DNA of 64,000 bases from Oscillospiraceae bacterium (GTDB taxonomy: Bacteria; Bacillota; Clostridia; Oscillospirales; Oscillospiraceae): NCBI GenBank assembly GCA_015068425.1, contig SVKK01000004.1, forward strand, positions 36,587-100,586, read 5' to 3'. Made by a program: the position numbers and the translations under genes. Position 1 is the first letter of the stretch, and the number at the start of each line of letters is the position of its first letter. The notes under the pieces are model-generated. The model worked only from the letters and a program-made list of their open reading frames with translations, did not search any database and had not been told where the DNA came from. Of this stretch, positions 35,211 through 44,193 are shown in pieces.

Positions 35211-36134
35211 TCAGCGGAGAGACTCCACCATTTCGTGAACCTTGCGTACAAATAATTTTTCCGCATCGCTGAGACGGTAGCCTTTGCGGTAGATGAGGAG
35301 GTCTTTATACTCATTATCGGGGAAGTCGCAGTTTTTCTCGGTGAGGGGATAGGTCTCGAAAACACCGGGGGGTGTGGGGGATGCCCACATATAGGTTTCG
35401 GGCATGGCGCAGAGGAGCTCAAACTGGCTCTGGCGCTCATATACAACTATCTCCCGTCGGTTTGAAACTCTGCTGCGCAGCTCGGTGAGCATACTGGCGG
35501 AGAGGGCGGGAATGGTGGGGTCGCCGTGGCTTATCTCTATGAGTCCCTGCAAATCATCGGTGGTGATATGCTCCTTGTTGGCAAGGGGGTTGGCTTTGCT
35601 CATAACAAGATGGTAATTAAATTTCCAGATGGGCTCCACCACAAGATCCTTGCTCTCTATATAGTGGAGGTAATATTCCTCGAAGGAGGTCTGGTAGCGG
35701 ATGATGCCTATATTGTAGTCACGGGCCTCAACGTGGTGGATGGTGCTCATGGTGTTGGTTTCACGGTAATTCACCTTGATTTCCTGACCGCCCTCAAGTT
35801 CCCTGATAAAATCCACAAAGGCATGGGAGATATAGCAGGCGATGGGCACACTTATTTCCACGCTTACAGACTCCGAGGAGCTGGAGCGGAAGCGGTTTTC
35901 CAAAGCCTCCATCTCGGCAAGAATATCCTTGGCCCGGGCGAGAAACTCCTCGCCCTTTTTGGTGGGAACAACGCCTCTGCTGGTGCGGTTGAAAATATCC
36001 ACGCCAATATCGGTCTCCAGCTCCTTTATGGCTTTGCTGAGAAAAGGCTGGCTCACATAAAGCTTTTCCGCCGCTTTGGAAATTGAGCGGCTGCGTTCAA
36101 TTTCTATGGCATATTTGAGATGCTGAATGTCCAT
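35211..36134 (-). CDS. LysR-family transcriptional regulator
   Basis: 307 residues. Winged HTH at 1-60 (SISKAAEKLYVSQPFLSKAI), a linker helix, and a periplasmic-binding-like effector domain from about 90. Same strand as pflB, ending 240 bp before it, so it may control pflB-pflA through the dyad at 35046. Effector unknown. Confidence 0.9.
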   Translation of the reverse strand: MDIQHLKYAIEIERSRSISKAAEKLYVSQPFLSKAIKELETDIGVDIFNRTSRGVVPTKKGEEFLARAKDILAEMEALENRFRSSSSESVSVEISVPIACYISHAFVDFIRELEGGQEIKVNYRETNTMSTIHHVEARDYNIGIIRYQTSFEEYYLHYIESKDLVVEPIWKFNYHLVMSKANPLANKEHITTDDLQGLIEISHGDPTIPALSASMLTELRSRVSNRREIVVYERQSQFELLCAMPETYMWASPTPPGVFETYPLTEKNCDFPDNEYKDLLIYRKGYRLSDAEKLFVRKVHEMVESLR

Positions 36135-36214
36135 TTTCCCCGTCCTTTCAGGAAAACTTTCTTTGGGATTATTCTAATATATGGGCAGGTGTTTGGCAAG
36201 AAGCGTTTTATTCC

Positions 36215-36243
36215 AAAAAGAGCCGCATCGTTCGATGCGGCTC
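36215..36243 (-). terminator. Intrinsic terminator of rny
   Basis: GAGCCGCATCG/CGATGCGGCTC stem followed on the minus strand by five T. Confidence 0.9.
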
Positions 36244-36253
36244 GAGTTGTTTT

Positions 36254-37807
36254 TTACTTGGCGTATTCGATAGCCTTAGTCTCGCGAAGGACGTGAACCT
36301 TGATCTGACCGGGATAGGTAAGCTCTTCCTCGATCTTCTTGGCAATGTCTCTTGCAAGCAAAACCATCTGGTCCTCTCCAACTTCGTCGGGCTTGACCAT
36401 AACGCGGATCTCGCGGCCGGCCTGAATGGCATAGGTGCTTTCGATGCCGGGGAAGGACTTGGAAACCTCTTCAAGCTTTTCAAGGCGCTTGACATAGTTT
36501 TCAATATTCTCGCGGCGGGCACCGGGACGGGCGGCGGAGATCGCGTCTGCTGCCTGAACGATGCAGGCGATTATGGTGTGAGGCTCCACATCGCCGTGAT
36601 GGGCGTGGATAGCGTGGATAACCTCTTCGCTCTCCTTATACTTGCGGGCGATATCCACACCGATGGTTACGTGGCTGCCTTCAACCTCGTGGTCAACGCT
36701 CTTGCCCAGGTCGTGGAGGAGACCTGCGCGCTTGGCGGTGGCAACGTCAACACCCAGCTCGCTGGCGAGGAGACCTGCAATGTGGGCAACTTCCATGGAA
36801 TGGTTAAGAACGTTCTGACCGTAGCTGGTGCGGTATTTCTGGCGGCCGATGAGCTTGATAAGGTCGGGGTGGAGACCCTGAACATTGGTCTCGAAAACAG
36901 CGCGCTCGCCTTCGGCCTTAATGGTTGCGTTAACTTCTCTCTGTGCTTTTGCAACCATTTCCTCGATGCGGGCGGGATGGATGCGTCCGTCGGCAATGAG
37001 CTTTTCCAGAGCCATGCGGGCGATTTCGCGGCGCACGGGGTCAAAGCTGGAAACAGTGATGGCTTCGGGGGTATCGTCAATAATGAGGTCGCAGCCGGTG
37101 AGAGTCTCTATGCTGCGGATGTTGCGGCCTTCGCGTCCGATAATGCGGCCCTTCATCTCGTCGTTGGGGAGGGGTACGACGGATACGGTGATCTCGCTGG
37201 CGTGGTCGGCGGCGCAACGCTGGATAGCTATGGAGATGAGTTCGCGGGCGTGGTTGTCCGCCTCTTCCTTATAGCGTGCCTCGATTTCCTTCACCTTGAC
37301 AGCCATCTCGTGGGTGACTTCTGCTTCAATGGTGGAGATAAGGTAGGCCTTGGCCTCCTCTACAGTGTAGCCGGAGATGCGCTCGAGCATCTCAAGCTGG
37401 CTCTTCTTGATGGTCTTGATCTCTTCCTGCTGAGATTCAACTTCAGCAATTTTGCGGCTGAGATTTTCGGTCTTGCGCTCAAAGTTATCCATCTTCTTGT
37501 CAAGGTTTTCTTCCTTCTGCTGAAGACGGCGTTCCTGCTTCTGCAGGTCTGCGCGACGCTCTTTCACTTCGCGCTCGTACTCGGTACGACTTCTGTGTAT
37601 TTCTTCCTTTGCCTCGAGGAGCGCTTCACGCTTTTTGCTCTCTGCGCTCTTTATGGACTCATTGATTATTCTGCGGGCTTCCTCCTCTGCGCTGGAGATC
37701 TCTCGCTCGGAGACCTTCTTGCGGTAGAGAATACCCAAAAGGAACATCAAAACTGCAACTATAACAAGCACAACTACGGTGCCGATAATCCATCCTAAAC
37801 TTGGCAT
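36254..37807 (-). CDS. rny: Ribonuclease Y
   Basis: 517 residues: N-terminal TM helix (about 6-27), long coiled coil (30-150), KH domain ([19 protein letters not shown] near 220), and HD domain ([32 protein letters not shown]). Membrane-bound endonuclease that starts mRNA decay in Firmicutes. Single-gene unit between a promoter and a terminator. Confidence 0.97.
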   Translation of the reverse strand: MPSLGWIIGTVVVLVIVAVLMFLLGILYRKKVSEREISSAEEEARRIINESIKSAESKKREALLEAKEEIHRSRTEYEREVKERRADLQKQERRLQQKEENLDKKMDNFERKTENLSRKIAEVESQQEEIKTIKKSQLEMLERISGYTVEEAKAYLISTIEAEVTHEMAVKVKEIEARYKEEADNHARELISIAIQRCAADHASEITVSVVPLPNDEMKGRIIGREGRNIRSIETLTGCDLIIDDTPEAITVSSFDPVRREIARMALEKLIADGRIHPARIEEMVAKAQREVNATIKAEGERAVFETNVQGLHPDLIKLIGRQKYRTSYGQNVLNHSMEVAHIAGLLASELGVDVATAKRAGLLHDLGKSVDHEVEGSHVTIGVDIARKYKESEEVIHAIHAHHGDVEPHTIIACIVQAADAISAARPGARRENIENYVKRLEKLEEVSKSFPGIESTYAIQAGREIRVMVKPDEVGEDQMVLLARDIAKKIEEELTYPGQIKVHVLRETKAIEYAK

Positions 37808-38006
37808 AGTAAAGTAAACACACCTCCATTCTTTAAGAATTTTGCGGTGGTTTTTGTTTTATGTTTTTTTAGCAGGGACAAGCTCCTTAAAAAGGGAAGT
37901 TCATCTAATAAAACAGGTCATAAAACGAACCTGACGGGATCAATTTACGGTTTTTGCGGAGCAAAAAAACTCTTTCTCCCCAAAGAGTATCTTTCTCCAC
38001 CGATAT

Positions 38007-38035
38007 ATTTTATTACCAAAGTATTGTTATGTCAA
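38007..38035 (-). promoter_or_regulatory. Sigma-A promoter of rny
   Basis: TTGACA (38030-38035), 17-bp spacer, TAAAAT (38007-38012) on the minus strand. This leaves a 200-nt rny leader, in which I see no recognised element. Confidence 0.8.
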
Positions 38036-38060
38036 GCAAAAAGACAGGGGCATTTTCCCG

Positions 38061-38096
38061 AAAAAAGAGAAGGGCACAGACCGAAGTCTGTGCCCT
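38061..38096 (-). terminator. Terminator of the NhaC-family transporter gene
   Basis: GGGCACAGAC/GTCTGTGCCC around CGAA (minus strand loop TTCG), followed by TTCTCTTTTTT. Confidence 0.9.
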
Positions 38097-38114
38097 TTGT
38101 AAGTAAATGTGAAT

Positions 38115-39653
38115 TTATGCGGCCTTTGCTTCCTTTCTGTTGGAAACAGCCTTGATAACCAGCAGAGTGGCAACAGTCAGAACTGCGCCGATTGCAAGGC
38201 AGATCCATGCGTTCTGGACGAAGCCTGCGATTATGTAGTTCACGAAGCAGATAGCTGCAACGGTGAGAGCATAGGGCAGCTGGGTGGAAACGTGGGTGAC
38301 ATGCTCGCACTGAGCGCCGGCGGAAGCCATGATGGTGGTGTCGGAGATGGGGGAGCAGTGGTCGCCGCAGACAGCGCCGGCAAGGCAGGCGGAGATGCCG
38401 ATATAGAGCATCTCGCTGTCAGCGGGATACATTGCAACAACGATGGGGATGAGGATGCCGAAGGTACCCCAGGAGGTGCCGGTGGAGAATGCCAGAGCGC
38501 AGCCAACAATGAAGATAACTGCGGGCAGCAGAGCGGCAAGACCTGCGCTGGCGCTTTCCATGAGAGCGCCAACATACTCGGCAGCGCCCAGAAGACCGGT
38601 GACATTCTTGAGGGTCAGAGCGAAGGTGAGGATGATCATTGCGGGAACCATGGAGACGAAGCCCTTAGGCAGGCATTCCATGCACTGGCGGAAAGTGAGA
38701 ACTCTGCGGCAGCAGAAGTAGATGATAGTGATAACAAGAGCGATGATTGCGCCCCAGCTGAGACCTACGGAAGCATCGGTGTTGCCAAAGGCTCCGACGA
38801 AATCGCCGGCGCAGTCGGTGCCGCCCCAAAGGTCGGTGCCGAAGAAGCCGCCGATATAGACCATACCGAGGACGCAGGTGATAATAAGAACGATGGTGGG
38901 GAGTATCAGGTCGATGACGCGGCCCCTGGGATTTGCTTCGCTCTTTTCCTCGGCTGCGTTGGCGCCGGTATCGCCATTGACCATTGCGTTAAGCTCCTGG
39001 AGCTTCATGGGACCGAAGTCGAACTTCAGAACGATGAGAGCAATGACAAAAACGAAGGTGAGGAGAGAATAGAAGTTATAAGGGATTGCGCGGATGAAAA
39101 GCTGAATGCCGGTGATGCCTGCGTTCAGGTCTGCAGCGGTGGAGGACACGGCTGCGGCCCAGGAGGAGATTGGAGCGATCATGCAGATGGGAGCGGCGGT
39201 GGCATCGATGAGGTATGCCAGCTTGCTGCGGGAGATGCGGTGGGTGTCGGTGAGAGGACGCATGACGCTGCCAACGGTGAGGCAGTTGAAATAGTCATCG
39301 ATGAAGATGAGAACACCGAGAACGAAGGTGGCCAGCATAGCGCCGCCGCGGCTCTTAACATGGGTGGTTGCCCAGCGTCCGAAGGCTGCGGAGCCGCCGG
39401 CTGCGTTGATAAGAGCGACCATGGTGCCGAGCAGCACCAGGAAGAGGAAAATACCGGCGTTCCAGCCGTCTGCCAGAGCGGCCAGGAAGCCGTCGTTGAG
39501 AACGGTGTCCAAAGTGCCGATGGGGGAGAAGCCGGTGTAGAACAGAGCGCCTACAACAATACCGATAAAGAGGGAGGAATAAGCCTCCTTGGTGATCAGA
39601 GCAAGAACGATTGCTACGATGGGGGGGACAAGAGCCCAGAATGTGCCGACCAT
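38115..39653 (-). CDS. NhaC-superfamily transporter, probable lysine transporter
   Basis: 512 residues and about 11-12 TM helices, Na+/H+ antiporter NhaC superfamily (GVLIFIDDYFNCLTVGSVMRP, STGTSWGTFGI). The upstream lysine riboswitch makes a lysine carrier (LysW-like) more likely than a housekeeping antiporter. The start is ATG 39653, 8 bp after GGAGG; the in-frame TTG at 39668 lies in that SD and is rejected. Confidence 0.88.
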   Translation of the reverse strand: MVGTFWALVPPIVAIVLALITKEAYSSLFIGIVVGALFYTGFSPIGTLDTVLNDGFLAALADGWNAGIFLFLVLLGTMVALINAAGGSAAFGRWATTHVKSRGGAMLATFVLGVLIFIDDYFNCLTVGSVMRPLTDTHRISRSKLAYLIDATAAPICMIAPISSWAAAVSSTAADLNAGITGIQLFIRAIPYNFYSLLTFVFVIALIVLKFDFGPMKLQELNAMVNGDTGANAAEEKSEANPRGRVIDLILPTIVLIITCVLGMVYIGGFFGTDLWGGTDCAGDFVGAFGNTDASVGLSWGAIIALVITIIYFCCRRVLTFRQCMECLPKGFVSMVPAMIILTFALTLKNVTGLLGAAEYVGALMESASAGLAALLPAVIFIVGCALAFSTGTSWGTFGILIPIVVAMYPADSEMLYIGISACLAGAVCGDHCSPISDTTIMASAGAQCEHVTHVSTQLPYALTVAAICFVNYIIAGFVQNAWICLAIGAVLTVATLLVIKAVSNRKEAKAA

Positions 39654-39670
39654 AAGATCAACCTCCAAAA

Positions 39671-39711
39671 ATAAAAAATAGTCATGAACACAGCAGATAC
39701 TGTTTCATGAC
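39671..39711 (-). terminator. Expression-platform terminator of the lysine riboswitch
   Basis: GTCATGAA/TTCATGAC-type stem (39681-39711) followed on the minus strand by TATTTTTTATTTTT. It sits between aptamer and SD, so lysine binding is expected to stop transcription. Confidence 0.85.
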
Positions 39712-39762
39712 CAAAAACTCCGGTTGGGGGCTTATACCCATGACAGCTCTCCGCAAATATTT

Positions 39763-39912
39763 TTGCGACAGTCCGAGGGATGTTTTCCCATAGGACCAGG
39801 TATCTTCCTCAGGAACGGAAAGACCCTTCGGCGGTAAACCCTTTTGCTCCCGACGATTCCTGCCGTCATAAATTGGGGAGCTACTGATGTTTCCCGCGCC
39901 TCTATCACGCTA
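39763..39912 (-). promoter_or_regulatory. Lysine riboswitch (L-box) aptamer
   Basis: On the minus strand: GTGATAGAGGCGCGG at the 5' end, CAGTAG, then CGCCGAAGGG, and closing GGACTGTCGC whose CTGTC pairs with GATAG. These match the conserved L-box core in order. It is followed by a terminator hairpin and the transporter gene. Confidence 0.9.
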
Positions 39913-39930
39913 TGTTCAGTTTATGCGGTT

Positions 39931-39958
39931 ATTATATACTATAATTCCCGTTTGTCAA
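39931..39958 (-). promoter_or_regulatory. Sigma-A promoter of the lysine riboswitch transcript
   Basis: TTGACA (39953-39958), 16-bp spacer, TATAAT (39931-39936), about 20 bp before the aptamer. Confidence 0.88.
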
Positions 39959-39982
39959 GAAAAACTTTACAGCGCTAAATCA

Positions 39983-40015
39983 AAAAAGGACGGAGAATTT
40001 ATCTCCGTCCTTTTT
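39983..40015 (-). terminator. Terminator of the MsmX-type ATPase gene
   Basis: AAAAAGGACGGAGA/TCTCCGTCCTTTTT stem, 11 bp after the stop codon. Confidence 0.92.
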
Positions 40016-40025
40016 ATACTGTTTT

Positions 40026-41228
40026 TCAGAGCTCCAGGTTTTTGCCGTCCTTGCCGAAGAGGTGGCAGACATTGCCGCCAAAGTCGAACTTGACTTCCTC
40101 GCCGTACTTGAAGCCATAGATGCCCTGGTCGGCCATCTTCATAGTGGAAACAATGATAACAACATCCTTGCCGTAGGCATTGGCATGGAGATGGATCTCG
40201 CTGCCCATCATTTCACTGACATCAACAGTGGCCTTGTTGCAGTTGACGCCGCTTTCGCTGAGGCGGATATGGTTGGGACGAACGCCGAGGGTGATATCCT
40301 GAGCCTCTACGCCATTGGCGCTGAGTCTCTTCTGCTTTTCGGCACTGAGCTCAACCTTCATTTCGCCGTAGCTTACATAGTAGCTTCCGTCTTCCTTGCA
40401 GAGCTTTGCATCGAAGAAGTTCATCTGGGGCATGCCGATGAAGCCGGCGACGAAAAGGTTTGCGGGATGGTCATAGACCTCCTGAGGAGTGCCGATCTGC
40501 TGGATGAAACCGTCGCGCATAATGACGATGCGGTCGCCCAGAGTCATAGCCTCGGTCTGGTCGTGGGTAACATATATAAAGGTGGTGTTGATCTGCTGGC
40601 GGAGCTTGATGATCTCTGCACGCATCTGGTTGCGGAGCTTTGCGTCCAGGTTGCTCAGGGGCTCGTCCATCAGGAGAACCTTGGGCTCGCGGACGATGGC
40701 GCGGCCGATGGCAACACGCTGGCGCTGACCGCCGGAGAGAGCCTTGGGCTTGCGGTCCAGATACTGGGTGATATCCAGAGTTTCGGCAGCCTTGCGTACG
40801 CGCTGGTCAATCTCTTCCTTGTTCATCTTGCGCAGCTTGAGGGGAAAGGCCATGTTCTCATAAACGCTCATGTGGGGGTAAAGTGCATAGCTCTGGAAAA
40901 CCATTGCGATGTCGCGGTCCTTGGGCTCAACATCGTTGACAAGGCGGTCGCCGATATAAAGCTCGCCTTCGCTGATCTCTTCAAGACCTGCGATCATGCG
41001 GAGAGTGGTGGACTTGCCGCAGCCGGAAGGTCCGACCAGAACGATAAACTCGTTGTCTGCGATCTCCAGATTGAATTCCTGAACGGCGACAACGCCCTTA
41101 TCGGTGATCTGAAGATTGATTTTCTCCTCGTTGGGGTCAACAGGAGCTTCCTTTTTGTTCTTCTTGCTCTTTTTCTCACCGGAGTTGGGGTAGATCTTCT
41201 TTACGTTTTTCAGGGTCAAACTTGCCAT
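40026..41228 (-). CDS. msmX: MsmX/UgpC-type sugar ABC transporter ATPase
   Basis: 400 residues. Walker A is GPSGCGKST, signature ALSGGQRQRVAIGRA, Walker B VLLMDEPLSNLD, and a TOBE/MalK-type regulatory domain ends the chain (DITLGVRPNHIRL). Such ATPases often serve several sugar importers. A lysine-rich insert (about residues 15-45, EKKSKKNKKEAPVDPNEEK) splits the first strand from the ATP core, unlike B. subtilis MsmX. Start ATG 41228; no clear SD. Divergent from the binding-protein/permease operon. Confidence 0.93.
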   Translation of the reverse strand: MASLTLKNVKKIYPNSGEKKSKKNKKEAPVDPNEEKINLQITDKGVVAVQEFNLEIADNEFIVLVGPSGCGKSTTLRMIAGLEEISEGELYIGDRLVNDVEPKDRDIAMVFQSYALYPHMSVYENMAFPLKLRKMNKEEIDQRVRKAAETLDITQYLDRKPKALSGGQRQRVAIGRAIVREPKVLLMDEPLSNLDAKLRNQMRAEIIKLRQQINTTFIYVTHDQTEAMTLGDRIVIMRDGFIQQIGTPQEVYDHPANLFVAGFIGMPQMNFFDAKLCKEDGSYYVSYGEMKVELSAEKQKRLSANGVEAQDITLGVRPNHIRLSESGVNCNKATVDVSEMMGSEIHLHANAYGKDVVIIVSTMKMADQGIYGFKYGEEVKFDFGGNVCHLFGKDGKNLEL

Positions 41229-41432
41229 AGTTCCCGGCTCTGACGCGCAGGCCTCCGCCTTCACGCATCTCATCCCCGGAGAGCGAAGCCCCGTGGGACA
41301 TTACGGCAGGTCTCCACACTGCCGCACCGCAAGCCGCTGCGGTTAGCTTTTTCCTCCTTGTATCGTCTCCGGCGGCTATGGTGATGGAGTAGCTCGGCGG
41401 AGCGACGAATCTTTTGAGCGCATACTGCGCTT
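41229..41432 (-). promoter_or_regulatory. Long GC-rich leader of the MsmX gene, class unknown
   Basis: About 200 nt between promoter and start codon. Includes the GCGCAGTATGCGC hairpin, an SD-like AAGGAGG near 41350 with no ATG after it, and several GC-rich stems. I cannot match it to a known RNA family. No coding sequence with a usable start is evident. Confidence 0.35.
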
Positions 41433-41438
41433 AGGGTA

Positions 41439-41467
41439 ATTATATTCCATAAGACCTGCGGGCACAA
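41439..41467 (-). promoter_or_regulatory. Promoter of the MsmX gene
   Basis: TTGTGC (41462-41467), 17 bp, TATAAT (41439-41444) on the minus strand. Confidence 0.65.
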
Positions 41468-41696
41468 GATTTTTTTCAAATTCTCCCCTTTCAACAAATT
41501 TCCACTCCCGCTCCTTCGCAGATTGACTAAGTCGCCCTTGTGTCTTTCCCAAGAGGACATTCTTCCCCGTTCCCGGTCCTGCGTTCCTTTTACCATTTTA
41601 CCCGATAAAGCGTGTAGAGAGATTTGCCCTGTTGCTTCGTGCTTTTTCCTTTTTTCCCTCCCCCCAACTCCTTCGCAGGCATTTTTTGCCTTAACA

Positions 41697-41717
41697 TTTT
41701 GTTAACATTATACAAAA
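41697..41717. promoter_or_regulatory. Candidate operator upstream of the solute-binding protein gene
   Basis: Dyad TTTTGT-N9-ACAAAA centred about 35 bp before the -35 box. Could bind a LacI- or AraC-type sugar regulator; the AraC gene at 48497 is a candidate. Position suits activation. Confidence 0.35.
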
Positions 41718-41740
41718 ATTATTTACAGTCAATCCAAACA

Positions 41741-41769
41741 TTGACTTCATTATAAAAATAAAGTATATT
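41741..41769 (+). promoter_or_regulatory. Promoter of the sugar ABC importer operon
   Basis: TTGACT (41741-41746), 17-bp spacer, TATATT (41764-41769). SD TAGGAGG lies before the first gene. Confidence 0.75.
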
Positions 41770-41831
41770 TGAAGGGTAAATATGGAGGTTTCCCACAATC
41801 TCCATAAACGAAAAATTAGGAGGACAATCCC

Positions 41832-43058
41832 ATGAATGTTAAAAAGCTCATCGCGCTCATTCTTGTCGTTGTTATGCTCGCTGCCATGTTCGCAGGCTGC
41901 GGCAAGGACGATAAGGTAACTCTCGATGTCGTTGTCGCTGAGTACGGCCCCAACACCGCCGCATGGTGGAAGCAGTTCGAGGCTGACTTCGAAGCTGCCA
42001 ACAAGGACATCGACCTTCTCGTTGACGTTGTTTCCTGGAACGACATCACCGCCAAGGTTCAGACCCTCATTGCAAACAACAATGCTCCCGACATCCTGAA
42101 CATCGACTCCTTCGCCGATTATCAGGCTGCAGGTCTTCTCCTTCCCGCTCAGGATTATGTTTCTGAGACCACCTATGCAAAGTTCTATCAGTCCTTCCTG
42201 GACCAGAGCGTTGTTGACGGCACCGTTTGGGCTGTTCCCGACCTGGCTTCCTGCCGTGCTATGTACTACAACAAGGACATCCTTGATGCAGCCGGCGTTG
42301 CAGTTCCCACCACCTTCGAAGAGCTCCGCAAGGCTTGCGAAGCTATCAAGGCTTATGACTCCAGCATCTATCCCTGGGGCGTTGACATGACCTCCGATGA
42401 AGGCCAGGCCTGCTTCGCTTACTACATCTGGAACAACGGCGGCGACTTCACCGACGCTGAAGGCAACTGGACTCTCAACGATCCCAAGAACGTTGAAGCT
42501 ATCGAGTTCATCGTAGGCCTCGTACAGGACGGCCTCACCAACTCTGACCCCGCTACCGAGACCCGCTATGTCAACCAGGATATGTTCGGCGCTGGCCAGG
42601 TTGCCATGATGATCGGACCCAACTCCATCCCCACCTACATTGCTGACGGCGGCTACTCCGTCAACTGGGGTGTTGCAGGTATCCCCGCTTCCACCGGCAA
42701 CTCCATCGCTCACGGCGTTATGGACCGTTTCATGACCTTCGACAATGGCTACAGCGAGGCTGAAATGGCTGCCATCACCACTTTCTATGATTTCTTCTAT
42801 GAGGATACCCGTTACTCTGAGTGGGTTCTGATGGAAGGCTTCCTCCCCGCAACCACCGCCGGTGGCGAGGCTATGGCAAAGGCTGACCCCGCAAACGCAG
42901 CATGGATCGAGATCGTTGGCACCGCTAAGTTCTATCCCCAGTCCAAGGCTGAGTGGGCAGATGTTAAGACCGGCGTTATCGAGGTTGAGCAGTCTGCACT
43001 TCAGGGCGGCAACGTTCAGGAGCTTCTCGACGATCTCCAGGCTGAGATCGCCGGCTAA
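41832..43058 (+). CDS. Extracellular sugar-binding lipoprotein of an ABC importer
   Basis: 408 residues. Signal peptide with lipobox AMFAGC, Cys23 lipidated. The rest is a family-1 solute-binding fold (PNTAAWWKQFEADFEAANKDI, then NNAPDILNIDSF). It captures a sugar outside and delivers it to the permeases encoded next. The neighbouring amino-sugar genes suggest a HexNAc-containing ligand. Codons are strongly optimised, as expected for the most abundant component. Confidence 0.92.
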   Translation: MNVKKLIALILVVVMLAAMFAGCGKDDKVTLDVVVAEYGPNTAAWWKQFEADFEAANKDIDLLVDVVSWNDITAKVQTLIANNNAPDILNIDSFADYQAAGLLLPAQDYVSETTYAKFYQSFLDQSVVDGTVWAVPDLASCRAMYYNKDILDAAGVAVPTTFEELRKACEAIKAYDSSIYPWGVDMTSDEGQACFAYYIWNNGGDFTDAEGNWTLNDPKNVEAIEFIVGLVQDGLTNSDPATETRYVNQDMFGAGQVAMMIGPNSIPTYIADGGYSVNWGVAGIPASTGNSIAHGVMDRFMTFDNGYSEAEMAAITTFYDFFYEDTRYSEWVLMEGFLPATTAGGEAMAKADPANAAWIEIVGTAKFYPQSKAEWADVKTGVIEVEQSALQGGNVQELLDDLQAEIAG

Positions 43059-43099
43059 GAGCGAATCCCATACCAAGCATTAAATATTAGTTGCAGCAG

Positions 43100-43131
43100 A
43101 TGGGCCGGGTCTTAATGGCCCGGCCCATTTT
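43100..43131 (+). terminator. Attenuating hairpin after the binding-protein gene
   Basis: ATGGGCCGGG/CCCGGCCCAT followed by TTTTG. Probably a partial terminator that lowers permease expression relative to the binding protein. Confidence 0.6.
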
Positions 43132-43133
43132 GT

Positions 43134-43187
43134 CAGCCGCTTTCAAAGTGCGCCGGCAAGCTGCCTTGCGCATTTTGAAAGCGGCTG
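43134..43187 (+). repeat. Long stem-loop between binding-protein and permease genes
   Basis: A 20-bp stem (43134-43153 with 43168-43187, one G-T pair) around a 14-nt loop, starting CAGCCGCTTTCAAA. Likely protects the upstream mRNA 3' end, as in malE-malF. Confidence 0.7.
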
Positions 43188-43249
43188 TCAGGCAGACAGC
43201 CGCCACAGCATTTTTAAGTCTGCTCCAAAAAAATAGGAGGTTGCTACCG

Positions 43250-44191
43250 TTGAGTACAAAAACTCTTGAGAAAACGTCCGCCAGAGAGCTGGACCCCAAG
43301 AAGCTGGCCGCCAGGAAACGGGCCTACCGGAAGGCAGAGCCCTATATTTGGATAGCTCCCAGCCTCATACTCATGTGCCTGTTCATAATTGTTCCCATCG
43401 TATATGTTTTCGCCACTGCCTTCGGTAAAGTTGACAGATTCGGCAGAATCAGCGGATTCGGCGGATTTGAAAACTTTGCCAATGTTCTGGATAACCCCGA
43501 GGTTGGCCGTGTGTTCCTGAACACCATAGTCTGGACAGTCCTCGTCGTTGTCATTAGTACCATTCTGGGCTTTATTCTGGCTCTGCTTCTCAACAACGAT
43601 TTCAAGGGCCGCAAGATTGCCCGCGCAATCGTGGTCTTCCCCTGGGCAACCACCCTGGTCGTTCAGGCCAGCGTATGGAGCTTCATCATCAACAAGGACT
43701 TCGGCGCCCTGAATACCCTGCTGAAAACCCTCGGCATCATCTCCACAAACATCGACTGGACCCCCACTCCCGAGGCCTTCTTCGCCTGGGAGATCGCCTG
43801 CGGTATTTTCGTTACCATACCTTTCGTCTGCTTTACCGTGCTCTCCGGTCTCCAGAGCATAGACTCCAGCCTTTATGAGGCTGCCACCGTTGATGGTGCC
43901 GGATACTGGAGCAAGCTTTTCAAGATCACCATTCCCCTTGTAAAGCCCAGCCTCACAGTTTCCACCGTTTTGAATATTATCTACGTCTTCAACTCCTTCC
44001 CCATCGTCTGGACTATGACAAAGGGCGACCCGGCATATATGACGGACACTCTTGTCACTTACCTGTATAAGCTAAACTTCGCCAACTTCAAGCCGGGAGA
44101 GGCGGCGGCAATTTCTGTTATAGGCTTTGTTATACTCCTCGCCTGCGCCAGCCTCTATATGATCTCTACCCTGAAGAAAGGAGATGAATGA
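43250..44191 (+). CDS. Sugar ABC transporter permease, MalF type
   Basis: 313 residues from the TTG at 43250, which has AGGAGG nine bases upstream; the frame is open to 43091 but that stretch is the hairpin region. Six TM helices. The EAA loop YEAATVDGAGYWSKLFKIT contacts the ATPase. A lysine/arginine-rich N terminus precedes TM1. Partner of the next gene. Confidence 0.9.
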   Translation: MSTKTLEKTSARELDPKKLAARKRAYRKAEPYIWIAPSLILMCLFIIVPIVYVFATAFGKVDRFGRISGFGGFENFANVLDNPEVGRVFLNTIVWTVLVVVISTILGFILALLLNNDFKGRKIARAIVVFPWATTLVVQASVWSFIINKDFGALNTLLKTLGIISTNIDWTPTPEAFFAWEIACGIFVTIPFVCFTVLSGLQSIDSSLYEAATVDGAGYWSKLFKITIPLVKPSLTVSTVLNIIYVFNSFPIVWTMTKGDPAYMTDTLVTYLYKLNFANFKPGEAAAISVIGFVILLACASLYMISTLKKGDE

Positions 44192-44193
44192 TT

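Noticed and set aside
39654-39668. TTG start five codons upstream for the NhaC-family transporter
   Set aside because: That TTG is part of the SD (TTGGAGG) serving the ATG at 39653.
43091-43249. 53-codon N-terminal extension of the MalF-type permease
   Set aside because: The extension is the translation of two stem-loops. A TTG with a strong SD at 43250 gives the normal permease length.
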